Origin: Chloroflexota bacterium
GTDB taxonomy: Bacteria; Chloroflexota; Chloroflexia; Chloroheliales; Chloroheliaceae
Length of the DNA stretch: 42,819 nucleotides
NCBI GenBank assembly: GCA_028287745.1
Contig: JAQBPB010000044.1
Span: 1 to 42,819 of the forward strand
Direction of reading: 5' to 3'
In this document: positions 8,126 through 17,421 of the stretch, piece after piece
How the letters are laid out: every line of letters starts with the position of its first letter
Position numbering within the stretch: the stretch's first letter is position 1
Translations under genes and position numbers: made by a program
The notes under the pieces: generated by a model
What the model was told of the DNA's origin: nothing
The model's database searches: none
What the model saw: the letters and a program-made list of their open reading frames with translations, nothing else

Positions 8126-11022
8126 GCAGCGCTGCCGGGCCGTGTATGCGGCAGCGTAACCGCTACCCTGGTACCTTCCCCAACCTGGCTGGTTATTTTA
8201 ATAGTGCCTCTGTGCAGCTCTACACAGCGTTTCACAATATTCAATCCCAGGCCGGTCCCCGAAGTAGTGCCAACATTGGTACCTCGGTGAAAGACTTCGA
8301 ATAAATAAGGCTGGTCATCGGCCGGGATGCCAATTCCCTGGTCCTGCACGATTATAGTGACCGCTACCGGGCTATATTTAATGCTCAGGTAAACCGGCTG
8401 GTCGGGCGAAGAATATTTTAGAGCGTTGTTCAAAACATTCGTCAGGATATGCCGTACCAGGTTTTCATCAAGATAGGTCACACCAGGGGCGGCGGCGGCC
8501 TCAACCATAACCTGGCGGTTACCTTCAAACGCCAGCGGCAAGGAGTAGGCCAGCTCAAAGCAAAGGGCTTCCAGTTGCAGCGGGGCCGGGTTAAAGGCCG
8601 TCTTGGCCGCATCCATCTTGCCTAGCAACAAGATATCTTCGAGCAATTGGGTCATATACTTGACTCCATGCTGAATGCGCTTGAGCAACTCGTGCTTTTT
8701 CCCATCGCTAAAGCGGTCGCTATAATGTTCCAACAACTCCGAGTTAGTCAGAATAGTACTCAAAGGGGTACGGAATTCGTGCGAGGTCATGGAAATAAAA
8801 CGGGACTTTAGTTCGTGCAATTCGCGTTCTTTCGCCAGGGCCGTCCGCATGTCATCTTCAATTTGTTTGTGGCGGGATAGGTCGGTAAAAACGGCAATGT
8901 CCCGCACCAACCGGTTGTCGCGCCAGACCGGCATGCCGGTTACGCCTACAAAAATCCGGCGGCCGGTTTTACTTAAGAGGGTTGTTTCGTAGTAATTGCC
9001 TTTGCCCTGGCGCCGTAAAGCAATGGCTTCTTCTAAGACTCCTTGCTCTTCCGGTGGGACAAGCTGTTCCGGAGTTAAACCGATCAATTCTTCCTGGGTG
9101 TATTCTAATAGCCGGGCCAGTTCCGGGTTAACATACTGGTAATGGAAGGTGGCGTCCAGGACTGCCAGGCCCTGGCCGAGATTATTGGTAATCTGCAGGG
9201 CGTAATCCCGCTCAGCCTGGAGCGCTTTTTCGGCCTCTTTGCGGTCAATTGTTACCGCCAGCAGTTGGGCTACCCCTTCCACAAAACTAAGGTCGGAGCG
9301 GGTCACTTTCCGAGGGATTCTAGAATAAACCGTTACTACGCCGACCGGGGCTTTACCAGGCAGGGCGATAGGCACGCTGCCACTGGAAATAATAGCCGGG
9401 TCGGTCTGCCAGGCGTCAGGCCGGTAAGTCGTTTGGGACCAGTCGGGAACTAATAAAACCGCATGGTCCAGGTAAGCCTGGATGGTCAGGCCCGGACTTT
9501 CCTGGCTGAAAGCCTGCGGATTTTTTTTATTCAGTTCAGACTTCAGCCAGCCAACACTGGCCGCACAGTAGAGACCGGGACAATACTGCGGCTCACCCGG
9601 TGCCAGGTGTGCAATCACACAGTATTCAAATTCCAGGGTTTGCGCAATAAGCTGGGCGGCATTTTCAAAAATGGCGGTCAGGTCTGGCTCGCTCAAAGCA
9701 ATCCGGCCGAACTCGGCCAGGGCCTGGCGCTGCCTGGCCCGTATAGTCAATTCTTCTTCGGCCCGGTAGCGGGCCCTTATATCCTGGCACATGCCGTTAA
9801 CGGCATACACTTTCCCAGTGTGGTCCAGGAGCGGGGCATACCATATTTCAACAACGTAATCCGTGCCTACCAGGACGGAGCTAAAAGTTTCACCGGCCAG
9901 GGCGCGTTTGAAATCAGCCAGGATAGCGGGAAATTCCTCAAAAACATCAGTAATATTCTTACCAACCAGTTGACCCGGCACGAAGCCAAAGGTAGAAAGG
10001 GTTTTGCCTTCAAAAAAAGTGAAGACGCCGTCCGGATTGAGGTTGAAAAGGACCAGCGGAACGTTCGAAACAAATTCCTGCAAGCGTTCTTCCCGCTCTC
10101 GCAAAGCAGCGTAGAGGCGTGTCCGGTGAAGGGCCAGGTTTAGAAATTCGGCAATCGCGCACATCAATTGCAAATCGTCCGGGACAAGGACTTTACCGGC
10201 TTTACTTTCCAGGTTGAGGGCGCCAATCACTTTGCCATCATCACGCAAGGGCACGCAAACTTCCGATTTGACGCTGGTTCTATCGCCTAAAAAATCCGGG
10301 TCGGTGGCGACATCGACCACCAATTCAGCCTTATTATTGCGAATAACCCGCCCAATGACGCCCTGGTTAATCGAAGTAACCCGGACGAACACCTCAAACC
10401 CGGCGCTGTGCTGTAAAACTATCTGGTCGCCTTCCAGAAGACAGGCGGAAACCTGGGTATCCTTAAAGACCTTACAAATTTCTTCCACCACCGTCCGGAA
10501 GAGGGCGCCGGTTTCCAGTTGTTCGGCTAACCTGGACCTGACAAGGTTTAGTAAGGCCAATTCCTGGGCCTGGCGGGTATGGTCTTCCAGCAGGATGCTG
10601 TTTGTTACTTCGTGCTGGTAATGGGCGGTAATATCGCGCAGCAATACCACATAATTGTCATCCGGCAAGCGCTTAAACAGGCATTCCAGCCAGGCAGGAC
10701 TACCGTCCGGCCGTTCAAGCTGGCCCTCAAGTTTAAGTTGTGCGCCCTGAGAAAGTAAAAGCAGGTCTGCCTTCCGGGAAGGGAAGGTGAGGACTGACAG
10801 GAAAGAGGTGATCCCTGGCTCCGCCGGGTGGATGCCCAACAAACCACAACCTTCGGCATTTATTGCCAGGATAGCCCAATCAGAGTTTATAATAACGGCT
10901 GCTCCCGGCAAAAATTCAAAGAGAGCCTGGTAAGAGGAGTGCAAGGAGGGAATAAGAACGCCAGGATCGGACTCCGCCGGGTTAGACTGACTGGGAACTG
11001 ATTCGCCGGTGTTTTTTTTCAA
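8110..11022 (-). CDS. Sensor histidine kinase, PAS-GAF-PAS-GAF-PAS-HisKA-HATPase
   Basis: This 970-residue protein has no transmembrane segment, so it should be a cytosolic sensor. Approximate order: PAS (30-135), GAF (150-310), PAS (315-440), GAF (445-600), PAS (605-735), HisKA with the phospho-acceptor H748 in SHEFRTP, and an HATPase_c domain (850-960) with NVLNNALKYS (N box), DQGIGIP (G1) and GTGLGL (G2). It should autophosphorylate in response to small ligands or redox cues and pass phosphate to a partner not encoded next to it. The start is TTG, preceded by CGGAG at suitable spacing; the next codons (Lys-Lys-Asn) suit a start. A minus-strand TATAAT at 11087-11092 lies about 65 bases upstream. 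The DUF4446 gene lies upstream on the same strand, 217 bases away. Confidence 0.9.
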   Translation of the reverse strand: MKKNTGESVPSQSNPAESDPGVLIPSLHSSYQALFEFLPGAAVIINSDWAILAINAEGCGLLGIHPAEPGITSFLSVLTFPSRKADLLLLSQGAQLKLEGQLERPDGSPAWLECLFKRLPDDNYVVLLRDITAHYQHEVTNSILLEDHTRQAQELALLNLVRSRLAEQLETGALFRTVVEEICKVFKDTQVSACLLEGDQIVLQHSAGFEVFVRVTSINQGVIGRVIRNNKAELVVDVATDPDFLGDRTSVKSEVCVPLRDDGKVIGALNLESKAGKVLVPDDLQLMCAIAEFLNLALHRTRLYAALREREERLQEFVSNVPLVLFNLNPDGVFTFFEGKTLSTFGFVPGQLVGKNITDVFEEFPAILADFKRALAGETFSSVLVGTDYVVEIWYAPLLDHTGKVYAVNGMCQDIRARYRAEEELTIRARQRQALAEFGRIALSEPDLTAIFENAAQLIAQTLEFEYCVIAHLAPGEPQYCPGLYCAASVGWLKSELNKKNPQAFSQESPGLTIQAYLDHAVLLVPDWSQTTYRPDAWQTDPAIISSGSVPIALPGKAPVGVVTVYSRIPRKVTRSDLSFVEGVAQLLAVTIDRKEAEKALQAERDYALQITNNLGQGLAVLDATFHYQYVNPELARLLEYTQEELIGLTPEQLVPPEEQGVLEEAIALRRQGKGNYYETTLLSKTGRRIFVGVTGMPVWRDNRLVRDIAVFTDLSRHKQIEDDMRTALAKERELHELKSRFISMTSHEFRTPLSTILTNSELLEHYSDRFSDGKKHELLKRIQHGVKYMTQLLEDILLLGKMDAAKTAFNPAPLQLEALCFELAYSLPLAFEGNRQVMVEAAAAPGVTYLDENLVRHILTNVLNNALKYSSPDQPVYLSIKYSPVAVTIIVQDQGIGIPADDQPYLFEVFHRGTNVGTTSGTGLGLNIVKRCVELHRGTIKITSQVGEGTRVAVTLPHTRPGSAATGLI

Positions 11023-11086
11023 CCCAATTCTCCGGACTTAAGCCACAAAATCTACAAAACCTGTTAATTCAACCCGAACAACTTTT

Positions 11087-11092
11087 ATTATA
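11087..11092 (-). promoter_or_regulatory. Candidate -10 box for the 970-residue kinase gene
   Basis: TATAAT is read on the minus strand 65 bases before the TTG start. The hexamer at 17-base spacing (TTTCGT) is a poor -35, so this promoter would be weak or activator-dependent. Confidence 0.35.
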
Positions 11093-11239
11093 AAACCCCA
11101 GGATGGGCGACGAAAATCCAGGTTTGCTGGCAACAAAACTCTTAACTGTCCGGAAGATTTTACATTTTGTGGTAAAAATTACTCACTCTGGTAAAGTAAA
11201 GAAACCCTGCCGCGATAGCTTACCCAAATTTTGCGACAA

Positions 11240-11770
11240 TTAAGCCTGAATAGACGCATCAGGGGGGAGTTGCTGAAACCGCATCGCTTGCTCAATAGCA
11301 GCCTGCTCTTCGGTAGAAACAGTTTGCGTAGACTGGCCGCGCTTGACCGTTTTAGCGTAAACCCGGGTAGCCGTCCGGCCGTGCAAACTGCTCAGCACAA
11401 AGCCATTACCATAGCTATCCACGATAGAGAGGGCAAAACTCTGGTCGCCGCCCATATCCGTAAAAGGATTGAAACGGACTAACCCCACCGATTGGAAAGA
11501 TTGGTTCTGACGGAGTTCCAGCTCGCGCATGGCGGTCTGCAGAACATCTAACATCGCGGCATCTCGCTCCAGGCGGGTCAAGCGGGTGAGAAGTTTTTCC
11601 AGGCCGCCTTCGCCTCCATTGGAGCGCAAAAGCGCATCAAGTTGCTGGTAATCCTTACTGTAACGAGACTGGAACCGGTAGAACCAATAAGCCATGCCCG
11701 CAATCGCTAAAAGCAAAATCAGCCATAAATAAGGACCGAAATTCTGGAAAAATTCCTGAAATGGAGTCAT
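11240..11770 (-). CDS. DUF4446 family membrane-anchored protein
   Basis: The protein has 176 residues. Residues about 12-32 form one hydrophobic transmembrane segment (YLWLILLLAIAGMAYWFYRF), followed by a charged helical stretch and a C-terminal domain. That domain carries VGLVRFNPF, GGDQSFALS and SLHGRTATRVYAK, which are hallmark motifs of DUF4446. Members are widespread in Firmicutes and Chloroflexota, often near chromosome partition genes, but their function is not known. The ATG has AGGAG about 12 bases upstream, and a minus-strand TATAAT ends only 4 bases before the ATG. A divergent 202-base gap separates it from the carboxypeptidase gene. Confidence 0.85.
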   Translation of the reverse strand: MTPFQEFFQNFGPYLWLILLLAIAGMAYWFYRFQSRYSKDYQQLDALLRSNGGEGGLEKLLTRLTRLERDAAMLDVLQTAMRELELRQNQSFQSVGLVRFNPFTDMGGDQSFALSIVDSYGNGFVLSSLHGRTATRVYAKTVKRGQSTQTVSTEEQAAIEQAMRFQQLPPDASIQA

Positions 11771-11972
11771 GCCAATTATATTCTCCTGGTGGATACCTGC
11801 AATTAATTTTTATCAAGCGCAGGGCTGCTAAACCGGCACTGTATTACGGCTGATTTTACGCGAAGATAGCCCCGGTGTCAATTTGGTTTAGCCTGCCAGA
11901 CTGCTAAAAATAATGAGGGATATGTAAAATTATAGGGATACATGCTAGACATCAAACCGAGCTTATGCTATC

Positions 11973-14378
11973 ATGGAACAACGAGAGCCAGGTTATTATT
12001 ACTTTTTTTCGAAGGAAAAAGGTTTTCAAAAGCTGTTTTACAGCCTCAAAGAAAGCAACATACGCTTGAAAATTATAATGCTCAAGGCCACCCGACAGCC
12101 AAAAAGCACTAAAGCTCTTGCTGCTCCGGTACATCCTGTAACAAAAACAAAAACCAGCCATATTATGGGAAGCCTCGCGCTTACGCTGGTGCTGGGGCTG
12201 CAATTACTTTTAGGTCTAAGCGCCTTCCAACCGGCCTCGGCCCGCGCTGAAGTTACCCCACCTCAAATTGCCGCTCCTGCGGCAATTTCTGTTGATGCGG
12301 GCAGCGGACGGATTATCTATAGTAAGAACATGCACCGCCGGGTTCCAATGGCCAGTACCACCAAGATTATGACGGTCCTGACCGCTATGTCTATTCCCGG
12401 GACCAGCCTCAGTGAAACCTATACCGTAATTAAAGACGACCTGGTCGGTGAAGCCAGCATCCCGCTACGCCTGGGTGAAGTAATTTCCTTTCAGGACTTG
12501 CTCTGGGGCACCATGTTAAATAGCGGTAACGATGGCGCAATGGCTATTGCCCGCTATGCCGGTAGCAAAATACCGGGGCCGGAAGCCCCCATGACTAAAT
12601 TCCTGGCCCGGATGAACAGTTACGCGGTCAGTTTAGGCATGCGCAACAGCCACTATACTAACCCGCACGGCCTTGACGATGCCGACCACTATTCCAGCGC
12701 CTTTGACCTGGCGATAAGTGGCTGGTATTTGTTGAAAAACCCCCTGTTAAGCCGGATTGTCGCCACGCAGACTGCGACGGTTGCCGGGCACCCGCTGGCT
12801 AATCTAAATACCCTACTCAAACGTTATAATGGGGCAAACGGGATTAAACCGGGCTACACCGATAACGCCGGGTTATGCCTGGTGGCAAGCGCGACCAGGG
12901 ACAATACTACCGTCATTTCGGTTGTCCTCGGTGAAGACGCGGTTGCGTACAATGCGGACCCGCCGCTTTTGTTCAATTACTCATTCGCTCAACTAAAAGA
13001 CCCGACTTTTCTACAGTCCATCCAGCAAGGAGCGTCAGTCGCGACCTCTGCCGACTATATCGGCCGCCCGGACGGCAATAAGTTAGTCCTTTTAAACGCT
13101 CCCGGCGATAACGGCGCAATAAATGCCCAGATCAGTACGGCCGGGGCTACTCCCGGCCCGACTGTCACAACCCAGGCTGATGGTAGTTCGGCCAGCGTGA
13201 CCGACCCGGCCGCTAAAAAAGAGGGTGGGTTTAACTTCTTCACGCTCCTTTTAGTCCTGTTAATCCTGCTGGGCCTGGTCTACGTGGTGCTGCGCTTTAC
13301 CCCGCTGGGCGGTGAAAAAGGGCGCGACATGGCCTTTACCCTGGAAGATAGTGCCGCGAAAGGTTTGCAAGGCATCCGGCGGTTGTGGGGCTACATGAAG
13401 CCCGGCTCAAGTGAGGACGAATCGGCCATGAACCCTGGCGGTAAGCAGCCTAAAGCCTCCGCCGCGCTTAATAACGCACCGGACTACCGGGCCAGGTTAT
13501 CCCGCGAGAGTACTGCACAGCCCGCCAACCGCAACCCGCAAGGTTCTTTTGACGCGAGCAGCCCGGGAGCCTACCGCCCGATCGAGGGTTATGATAACTC
13601 CGGCATGTCGCGCGGCAGCTTGAATTCGGACAGCCAGGGCGGCTCCAGTTCTTTTGACGATATGTTCAATGACGCACCGGCCTATAACTACGATGCCGAG
13701 AGCCTGGACATTAAAAGTGGTAGCGGCCTGGATACCGGGCAGGCACCGCAACCGCCGCGCCCATTATCGGGCCGGCCGGGAACGGACTTTGCCAGCAGGG
13801 TTAACCCTGAATTGGCCCAACCGCCCGGTTCAGCCTCGGCCAACCAGCAGACTCAGCCGTCAATGCGGCCACCGGCGCAGACTCAACCCACCAGGCCCAA
13901 CCCGTCTACCGGAAGCTATGGCACAGCCAATACCGGCCGGGATAAATCCACTTCCGATAAAGCGCCTATCGCCAGCGCGCCCGGCAATTACCCGGCCCAG
14001 GGAACAACCGGCAACCGGATTCCGCCGAGCTATCCGGCTAACCAGCCCGGAACTGGGTCCAAAGCCAATGCCGGTGAGGGTCTTTCGGTGAATGCGCACG
14101 CCCGGCAAGCCATTGATTACGCCTACGCAGGCCGGATTGGCGCTAGTACCGAAGAATTCAGGCGAGTCATTGAGCAAGACCCGCTCTTTGACTTTGCCAC
14201 GATTGACGAGTTCGAGCAAATGCCGGTGCTAGGCTACAAAGCCCTGGCCACCGCTTACCGGGATGCCGGGAAATTAAAGTTTGCCATCCTCCTTTTGGAT
14301 ATGGCGGTAGAGAATTTCCCGAACGAGCTGGAACTTCGCAACATGCTGCGGCATCTGCGGCGCGAGGCAGGCCAATAA
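11973..14378 (+). CDS. D-alanyl-D-alanine carboxypeptidase (peptidase S11) with C-terminal membrane anchor and helical domain
   Basis: This is a low-molecular-mass penicillin-binding protein that trims the terminal D-Ala from peptidoglycan stem peptides. From the first ATG, a hydrophobic signal segment lies near residues 67-90. The catalytic S128-x-x-K131 (SxxK) is in PMASTTK and the second motif S184-G-N186 in NSGND. The third motif is K292-P-G294 where most family members have KTG. After the enzyme domain a second transmembrane segment (about 422-441) is followed by a Pro/Ser/Gln-rich linker of about 250 residues. The last 100 residues are an alpha-helical, TPR-like domain. With an N-terminal signal, the tail would sit in the cytoplasm, an unusual layout. 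In-frame ATGs at 12078 and 12165 are alternative starts; none has a strong ribosome site. Confidence 0.85.
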   Translation: MEQREPGYYYFFSKEKGFQKLFYSLKESNIRLKIIMLKATRQPKSTKALAAPVHPVTKTKTSHIMGSLALTLVLGLQLLLGLSAFQPASARAEVTPPQIAAPAAISVDAGSGRIIYSKNMHRRVPMASTTKIMTVLTAMSIPGTSLSETYTVIKDDLVGEASIPLRLGEVISFQDLLWGTMLNSGNDGAMAIARYAGSKIPGPEAPMTKFLARMNSYAVSLGMRNSHYTNPHGLDDADHYSSAFDLAISGWYLLKNPLLSRIVATQTATVAGHPLANLNTLLKRYNGANGIKPGYTDNAGLCLVASATRDNTTVISVVLGEDAVAYNADPPLLFNYSFAQLKDPTFLQSIQQGASVATSADYIGRPDGNKLVLLNAPGDNGAINAQISTAGATPGPTVTTQADGSSASVTDPAAKKEGGFNFFTLLLVLLILLGLVYVVLRFTPLGGEKGRDMAFTLEDSAAKGLQGIRRLWGYMKPGSSEDESAMNPGGKQPKASAALNNAPDYRARLSRESTAQPANRNPQGSFDASSPGAYRPIEGYDNSGMSRGSLNSDSQGGSSSFDDMFNDAPAYNYDAESLDIKSGSGLDTGQAPQPPRPLSGRPGTDFASRVNPELAQPPGSASANQQTQPSMRPPAQTQPTRPNPSTGSYGTANTGRDKSTSDKAPIASAPGNYPAQGTTGNRIPPSYPANQPGTGSKANAGEGLSVNAHARQAIDYAYAGRIGASTEEFRRVIEQDPLFDFATIDEFEQMPVLGYKALATAYRDAGKLKFAILLLDMAVENFPNELELRNMLRHLRREAGQ

Positions 14379-14433
14379 TTTAAAGCTTTAAGCTTTTGAG
14401 CAATAAATTTTCGAATGAAAAGCAAAAGCTTTG

Positions 14434-14480
14434 CCCTACCAGGGCTAATCCAGGTGTTACCGGTTTAGCCCCTGGTAGGG
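14434..14480 (+). terminator. Strong hairpin after the carboxypeptidase gene
   Basis: CCCTACCAGGGCTAA (14434-14448) pairs with TTAGCCCCTGGTAGGG (14465-14480) with one bulged base, a stem of about 15 bp. No T-run follows. The next promoter starts directly after it, so it would insulate the kinase gene from upstream reading. Confidence 0.6.
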
Positions 14481-14482
14481 TA

Positions 14483-14511
14483 TTGATAGTTTAACCGCCA
14501 ATATTTATAAT
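14483..14511 (+). promoter_or_regulatory. Sigma-70-type promoter for the REC-GAF-PAS kinase
   Basis: TTGATA at 14483-14488 and TATAAT at 14506-14511 are separated by exactly 17 bases. This is a near-consensus promoter, with the start codon at 14557 about 40 bases past the expected transcription start. Confidence 0.7.
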
Positions 14512-14556
14512 TGGTTTCAACCGGCAGTTTAAATTTTCCTACTCAATACAAAAAAT

Positions 14557-16725
14557 ATGATTAATGAAGGGACGCTTGCTGGGCGAGTTCTAATAATAGA
14601 CAATAACGAGGATAACCTGGCAGTCCTAAGCCGGATTCTTAGGCGTGAAGGTTATCACGTAACTATCTCGTCTAACGGCCTGAACGGCCTTGAACAAATC
14701 CACCTTTCCAAGCCCGACCTGGTACTGGCCGATATTACGGCCACCGGCCTGAACGGTTTTCAATTAACGCAGCGCCTCAAAGCCGACCCGAATATCAGTT
14801 ATATTCCAATCATCCTTATTACAACCCATATAGCCGATAAAATTCAGGGCTTAGAAGCAGGCGCTGACGATATTTTGATAAAACCGGTCCAGCACCTGGA
14901 AATCATTGCCCGCGCCCGGTCTCTCATCCGGCTCAAGAAAAGCACTGACGCCCTGCTGGCGGCCGCCGAAGAAAAAGCCCAGCTTTACCTTGAAACCGAA
15001 AGACGGGCTCACGAATTAAGCACCCTGCATGAAACGGCCCTGGCGGTCGGTTCGCAACTAACCCTGACCGAACTGCTAAACCTTATCACGGCCAAAAGCT
15101 GCCAGCTTGTTAAAGCCCGCGCAGCCTTTCTGTACCTGTGTTATGAGGACCAGCAAAACCTGACTGTCCTGGCCGAGTATAATAGCCCGCCGCATATCTC
15201 GTATATCGGGCGGACTTTGGACTATGGCGAAGGTGCCGCCGGGCTGGTAGCCCTGACCAACAAACCAATCCGCATCAATAATTATACCGAGTGGAGTGGC
15301 CGGGCTAAAGCTTTCGAGGATGACGGCAATATTACAGCTCTTTTATGCATACCGCTGTATACCGGCGGGCGAGTGGTCGGCGTCCTGGTTGTAACGGACG
15401 ATTACAAGACGCGGACATTCACCGATGATGATGTCAGGCTGTTAAACCTGCTGGCTCCCCAGGCGGCCATTGCCATCAGCAACGCCCTGCTGTACGAACA
15501 GGTTATGCAGGAACGCGACCGGATTGAGGCGGTGTTAAATTCGGTCACGGACGGCATTTTGATGCTGGATAGCAACTACAAAGTGGTCCTATGCAATCCC
15601 CGGTTTTCCGAGCTTATGCTCCTGGAACAGGAACAGGTACTGGACCAATCCATCGGGGTGGTCGCCAATATGCTGGGTGACGCCTTTGAAAGCGAACCGC
15701 ACTTTAGCGCCGAGCTGGTCAGCCATATTATGCGCGACTTCCGGCGCAAGCCCCAGGATTATGTCCAGCACAAAATAACCATTGATGACCCCAAACGGCG
15801 CTATGTCGATTGGGCAATTATTCCGGTGCGCGACCAGGCCGGGACCACCGTCGGCTGGCTTAACGTCTTTCACGATACCACCCAGCAACGCGAACTGGAA
15901 CAACTCCGCGACGACTTTATCAGCATGCTGGTCCATGACCTGCGCAGCCCTTTGACCTCGATCATTGGTGGCATTGAACTGGTAAGCAGCCTGATGGACG
16001 AAGTCGCGCCGGACGAAAATATCGAGCGGCAGCACGAGTTTATGGAACAGGTTTCCCGGAACTGCTATAACCTGTTGGAATTGATAAATGCCCTGCTGGA
16101 AGTTAGCCGCCTGGAAGCGGGACGGATGCCGCTCCACCTGGAAACAACCAACCTGGAAGAACTTATCACGGGCAGCATTTCGCAAATTATTATTACCGCC
16201 AAGGATAAACAGGTTTCAATTAACGTAGATTTGCCGGTGCAGCCGATTCACATCCGGGTGGATAGCGAAAAAATGCGCCGGGTGATCGTCAACCTGCTGT
16301 CCAACGCTATCCGCTACAGCACCAGTGGGACCGAAATAGACATAGTGGCCCAGGTCGAAGAGGTCATCCGGCGGCGCGGCACCACTACCGCCCTGGACCC
16401 GAGCGTGTTGCGGCGCGGCTCTACCGCTTTCCTGCGGGACCAGAGCCGGGTGGCCGAAGCTTCCGGCGGCCAGTTAAAAGCGTTATTGTTGTCCATTCGC
16501 GACCAGGGACCGGGGATACCGGCGGCCAGCCTGGAGCGTATCTTTGAGAAATTCACCCAACTGCCCCAGGTTTCCAAGAACCGGAGCGGAACCGGGCTGG
16601 GCCTGGCCCTGTGCAAGCTAGTGGTGGAAACTCACGGCGGCCGGATCTGGGCCGAAAGCGAACCCGGACAGGGGAGCACATTTTATTTCTCAATTCCCTG
16701 CGTGCTTGACTCCGGCGATTTATAG
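14557..16725 (+). CDS. Hybrid sensor histidine kinase, REC-GAF-PAS-HisKA-HATPase
   Basis: The 722-residue protein begins with a receiver domain (about 10-125) with phospho-acceptor D59 in LADITATG and the conserved Lys in LIKPV. The usual acidic pair is reduced to D-N-N-E. A GAF domain (150-310), a PAS domain (320-435), HisKA with H460 in VHDLRSP, and an HATPase_c domain (560-715) follow. Between the N box (NLLSNAIRYS) and G1 box (DQGPGIP) there is an extra Arg-rich stretch near 603-638. An N-terminal receiver suggests this kinase is itself an output of another kinase, in a phosphorelay. No membrane segment is seen. The downstream acetyltransferase begins 15 bases after the stop and is probably cotranscribed. 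Confidence 0.9.
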   Translation: MINEGTLAGRVLIIDNNEDNLAVLSRILRREGYHVTISSNGLNGLEQIHLSKPDLVLADITATGLNGFQLTQRLKADPNISYIPIILITTHIADKIQGLEAGADDILIKPVQHLEIIARARSLIRLKKSTDALLAAAEEKAQLYLETERRAHELSTLHETALAVGSQLTLTELLNLITAKSCQLVKARAAFLYLCYEDQQNLTVLAEYNSPPHISYIGRTLDYGEGAAGLVALTNKPIRINNYTEWSGRAKAFEDDGNITALLCIPLYTGGRVVGVLVVTDDYKTRTFTDDDVRLLNLLAPQAAIAISNALLYEQVMQERDRIEAVLNSVTDGILMLDSNYKVVLCNPRFSELMLLEQEQVLDQSIGVVANMLGDAFESEPHFSAELVSHIMRDFRRKPQDYVQHKITIDDPKRRYVDWAIIPVRDQAGTTVGWLNVFHDTTQQRELEQLRDDFISMLVHDLRSPLTSIIGGIELVSSLMDEVAPDENIERQHEFMEQVSRNCYNLLELINALLEVSRLEAGRMPLHLETTNLEELITGSISQIIITAKDKQVSINVDLPVQPIHIRVDSEKMRRVIVNLLSNAIRYSTSGTEIDIVAQVEEVIRRRGTTTALDPSVLRRGSTAFLRDQSRVAEASGGQLKALLLSIRDQGPGIPAASLERIFEKFTQLPQVSKNRSGTGLGLALCKLVVETHGGRIWAESEPGQGSTFYFSIPCVLDSGDL

Positions 16726-16740
16726 GGAGCATTTACCAGA

Positions 16741-17304
16741 ATGCGTAAATTAGACTTCCGGCTGGATATAGATAACCTGTACTTACGGCTTTTAGAAGAA
16801 AAGGATATTCCCGAACTTTTAAAGTTGTACCAGGACAACTGGGCTTTCCTGCAACCCTGGGAACCCTACCGCCCTGAGAGCTTTTTTACCTCTGACAATT
16901 TCCGGTACATGGTTCAGGCCGACCAGGCAGCCACCTGCGCCGACGAAGCCTATGCCTTTGGCCTTTTCCTGGCCGATAGCGACCGGTTAATCGGCCGCTA
17001 CCGCCTTTCCTGGGTTATGCGTGGTTGCGCCGAAACCTGCAACCTGGGTTACTTTCTGGCCGAAGCCTATAACGGGCGAGGCTATTCAACCAGGGCGGTT
17101 AAACGGATTATCCGGTTCGCCTTTGAAGAACTGGGCCTCCACCGGGTCTTTGCCGCTACCATGATCAACAATATCGCTTCCCAGCGGGTCCTGGAAAAAG
17201 CCGGGTTCCGCCGCGAGGGTACCGCCCTGCGCTTCTTGAAGATAAATAACCGCTGGGAAGACCATTGCATGTTCGCTATCACTACAGAAGACCTACCTCA
17301 ATAA
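16741..17304 (+). CDS. GNAT family N-acetyltransferase (RimJ/RimL-like)
   Basis: The 187-residue protein fits the acetyl-CoA-dependent RimJ/RimL branch of GNAT enzymes. N-terminal LYLRLLEEKDIPELL, central YNGRGYSTRAVKRII (the acetyl-CoA-binding R/Q-x-x-G-x-G/A loop in motif A) and C-terminal NIASQRVLEKAGFRREG (motif B) are all family marks. Substrates of this branch include ribosomal protein N-termini and amino-sugar or antibiotic amines; none can be assigned here. The gene follows the kinase gene by 15 bases, with GGGAGC at 16726-16731 as a likely ribosome site, so it probably shares that promoter. Confidence 0.85.
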   Translation: MRKLDFRLDIDNLYLRLLEEKDIPELLKLYQDNWAFLQPWEPYRPESFFTSDNFRYMVQADQAATCADEAYAFGLFLADSDRLIGRYRLSWVMRGCAETCNLGYFLAEAYNGRGYSTRAVKRIIRFAFEELGLHRVFAATMINNIASQRVLEKAGFRREGTALRFLKINNRWEDHCMFAITTEDLPQ

Positions 17305-17366
17305 TTTTTCCTGTTTCTATACTCTTTTATACTATCCCGGCTATCCCAACCAAAAGCAAAGCAAGG

Positions 17367-17372
17367 TATAAT
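17367..17372 (+). promoter_or_regulatory. Candidate -10 box for the carotenoid gene
   Basis: TATAAT lies 50 bases upstream of the GTG start at 17422. No clear -35 hexamer is seen. Confidence 0.35.
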
Positions 17373-17421
17373 AACCCCAGCCCTGGCCTGGTCAGGGGCA
17401 AGTGGAAAGGGATATTAGCCT

